From Flavobacterium xueshanense (lineage in GTDB: Bacteria; Bacteroidota; Bacteroidia; Flavobacteriales; Flavobacteriaceae), in contig NZ_FONQ01000010.1 in the NCBI RefSeq assembly GCF_900112975.1, positions 1 through 64,000 of the forward strand: a stretch of DNA of 64,000 bases. The letters run 5' to 3'. A program made the translations under genes and the position numbers. The notes under the pieces are model-generated. The model saw only the letters and a list, made by a program, of their open reading frames with translations. It was not told the origin of the DNA and searched no databases. Of the stretch, positions 62,717 through 64,000 are shown one piece after another; within the stretch, counting starts at the first letter, position 1; each line of letters starts with the position of its first letter.

Positions 62717-63331
62717 TTATTTTTGCTTTTTCAATCGGCTTTTAAAAAGCTTTTCGAATTTCTCCATTTTAGGTTGAATTACCATTTGACAATAGGGTTG
62801 ATTTTTATTGTTGGCATAGTAATTTTGATGGTAATCTTCGGCTTTGTAAAATTTATTCAGAGGTTCTACAGTCGTTACTATAGGACTATCATAAATCTTA
62901 GCTTTTTTCATTGCATTGATAATCGTTTGCGCTGATTTTTTTTGTGCTTCATTTTTATAAAAAATGGCCGAACGGTATTGTGTTCCTACATCCGCTCCTT
63001 GACGGTTTAATGTCGTTGGGTCATGCACCGTAAAAAAGACTTTAAAAATTTCATCCAGATTCGTTACGTTTTTGTCGTAGGTAATTTTTACCACTTCGGC
63101 ATAACCCGATCTTCCGGTCGACACGTCTTCATAGGTAGGATTCGCATTTTTGCCACCTGCATATCCTGAGATTGCCGATTGTACTCCAATAAGATTCTCA
63201 TAAACAGCCTCAACACACCAGTAACAACCGCCAGCTAAAGTGATGGTTTCAAGATTGGATTGCTTCGGCGTTTGACTTTGCGCAAACAAACTACTTGTTG
63301 TTAAAATGCACAGTAAAAATAGTTTTTTCAT
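62717..63331 (-). CDS. msrA: exported peptide-methionine (S)-S-oxide reductase MsrA
   Basis: Started at the ATG at 63331, this gives a 204-residue protein with a clean signal peptide (MKKLFLLCILTTSSLFAQ). A start at 63358 would add nine residues overlapping msrB. TLAGGCYWCVEAVYENL carries the catalytic Cys36 (GCYWC in place of the more common GCFWC). GYAGG, VKITYDKN, DPTTLNRQGADVGTQYRS and EDYHQNYY complete the family. It reduces the S-epimer of methionine sulfoxide in exported proteins. One base separates it from msrB. Confidence 0.93.
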   Translation of the reverse strand: MKKLFLLCILTTSSLFAQSQTPKQSNLETITLAGGCYWCVEAVYENLIGVQSAISGYAGGKNANPTYEDVSTGRSGYAEVVKITYDKNVTNLDEIFKVFFTVHDPTTLNRQGADVGTQYRSAIFYKNEAQKKSAQTIINAMKKAKIYDSPIVTTVEPLNKFYKAEDYHQNYYANNKNQPYCQMVIQPKMEKFEKLFKSRLKKQK

Positions 63332-63332
63332 G

Positions 63333-63893
63333 TTATTTGGTATCAGGAATAAAGTCAAGTGCGATAGAATTCATACAGTATCTTTTTCCGGTTGGTTCTG
63401 GTCCGTCATCAAAAAGATGCCCTAAATGGCCATCACATCTTCCGCATAGTGCTTCGATTCTTTCCATTCCAAGAGAATTATCGGTTTTATAAACTACACT
63501 GTTTTTATTGTCTTGTTCGAAGAAACTTGGCCAGCCACAATTGCTTGAAAATTTGGCACCGGAACGAAATAGTTTGTTGCCACAGGCCGCACAATAATAA
63601 GTTCCTTTGTCATCTGTATTCCAATATTTTCCTGTAAAAGGTCGTTCCGTATCCGCATTACGGGTGACTTCATACACATCTTCGGGTAAAACTTTTTTCC
63701 ATTCGGCATCACTTACGTTAAGTTTTGTCGTATCTGTATTGGAGTAATACGGATTTCCGGTTTTGTTTATAGTGTTTTCCATTGCAACAGTTTTTTTTAT
63801 AGTTCCTTGTTTTTTTGTTGTTTGCGCACAGGCTGTGAACATGAATAATGGGATGAGAAATAATGCGCTTAGCACTTGATTTTTTGTTTTCAT
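63333..63893 (-). CDS. msrB: exported peptide-methionine (R)-S-oxide reductase MsrB, probable lipoprotein
   Basis: This 186-residue protein has a signal peptide ending in a lipobox-like FTAC with Cys22. The MsrB domain has zinc cysteines 101 and 104 (CAAC) and 150 and 153 (CGRC), SNCGWPSFF, and the catalytic Cys173 in RYCMNSIAL. It reduces the R-epimer, complementing MsrA. The two genes form a tight operon, so both epimers are repaired in the cell envelope. Confidence 0.93.
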   Translation of the reverse strand: MKTKNQVLSALFLIPLFMFTACAQTTKKQGTIKKTVAMENTINKTGNPYYSNTDTTKLNVSDAEWKKVLPEDVYEVTRNADTERPFTGKYWNTDDKGTYYCAACGNKLFRSGAKFSSNCGWPSFFEQDNKNSVVYKTDNSLGMERIEALCGRCDGHLGHLFDDGPEPTGKRYCMNSIALDFIPDTK

Positions 63894-63911
63894 TTTGATT
63901 TCTTTTTATCA

Positions 63912-63919
63912 CAAATGTA
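63912..63919 (-). promoter_or_regulatory. -7 box of msrB-msrA
   Basis: The complement reads TACATTTG, matching TAnnTTTG, about 19 bases upstream of the msrB ATG. No well-spaced -33 TTG is visible in the remaining window. Confidence 0.5.
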
Positions 63920-64000
63920 AATGACTTTCAGATTTTAAAGTGTCACCTACTTTGTAATTGGATTTTCTTTTAATTGTGTTCTAACTTATTTACATTTACG

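Noticed and set aside
1..64000. tRNA or rRNA genes
   Set aside because: No cloverleaf-like segment with conserved GTTCGAATC-type T-arm, and no rRNA segments, were recognised by eye. A tRNAscan-SE run would settle this.

Overview
The window looks like a chromosomal segment of a Flavobacterium-like member of the Bacteroidota. It is AT-rich. Its promoters carry the TAnnTTTG -7 box of that phylum. Exported proteins have short signal peptides, one protease has a type IX secretion (T9SS) C-terminal sorting domain, and there is a PorV-like barrel. Housekeeping genes (mnmA, recQ, tatC, lptB, kdsD, pssA, msrA/msrB) flank a long accessory region.

Layout. 1-340 is the tail of an IS3-family insertion sequence. 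384-7598 holds mixed housekeeping and exported genes: a MORN-type protein, mnmA, a T9SS subtilase, a nitronate monooxygenase, DUF4268, a NUDIX hydrolase and a PlsC-like acyltransferase. 8116-46637 is one uninterrupted plus-strand surface-glycan locus of about 38 kb. It opens with a Wzm/Wzt ABC exporter. It then carries about eighteen glycosyltransferases (GT2, GT4, GT47-like, GT-B and a WbsX protein), six methyltransferases (three of FkbM type), a sugar epimerase/dehydratase, and a three-activity nonulosonate module (CMP-sugar synthetase fused to a HAD phosphatase, plus a short NeuB-type synthase). An MBOAT acyltransferase sits between two SGNH-like proteins. The locus closes with an O-antigen polymerase/ligase-like membrane protein and a WcaJ-type initiating transferase. 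46887-63893 returns to conserved genes, mostly on the minus strand: DUF4105/Lnb-like, PorV-like, pssA, a GH25 lysozyme, lptB, an AhpD-like protein, tatC, kdsD, recQ, an FAD oxidoreductase, a CHAD protein, an M20 peptidase and exported msrB-msrA.

How the genes fit together. The glycan locus reads as a complete pathway. A sugar-1-phosphate is loaded on undecaprenyl phosphate, the chain is extended and heavily methylated or acylated, a CMP-nonulosonate (possibly KDN) is supplied, the chain is exported by Wzm/Wzt, and it is probably ligated at the cell surface. No Wzx flippase was seen.

The most unusual signals are repeat-gene units inserted between operon genes. A GIY-YIG nuclease gene at 32424-32756 is bracketed by arrays of palindromic TCGAG/CTCGA repeats. 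Two separate four-helix-bundle (23S rRNA IVP/Avd-like) genes, at 9069 and 51575, are each bracketed by degenerate exact-heptamer repeats. Both four-helix genes look damaged. These units look like repeat-borne mobile or once-mobile elements and are the best candidates here for a poorly described system.
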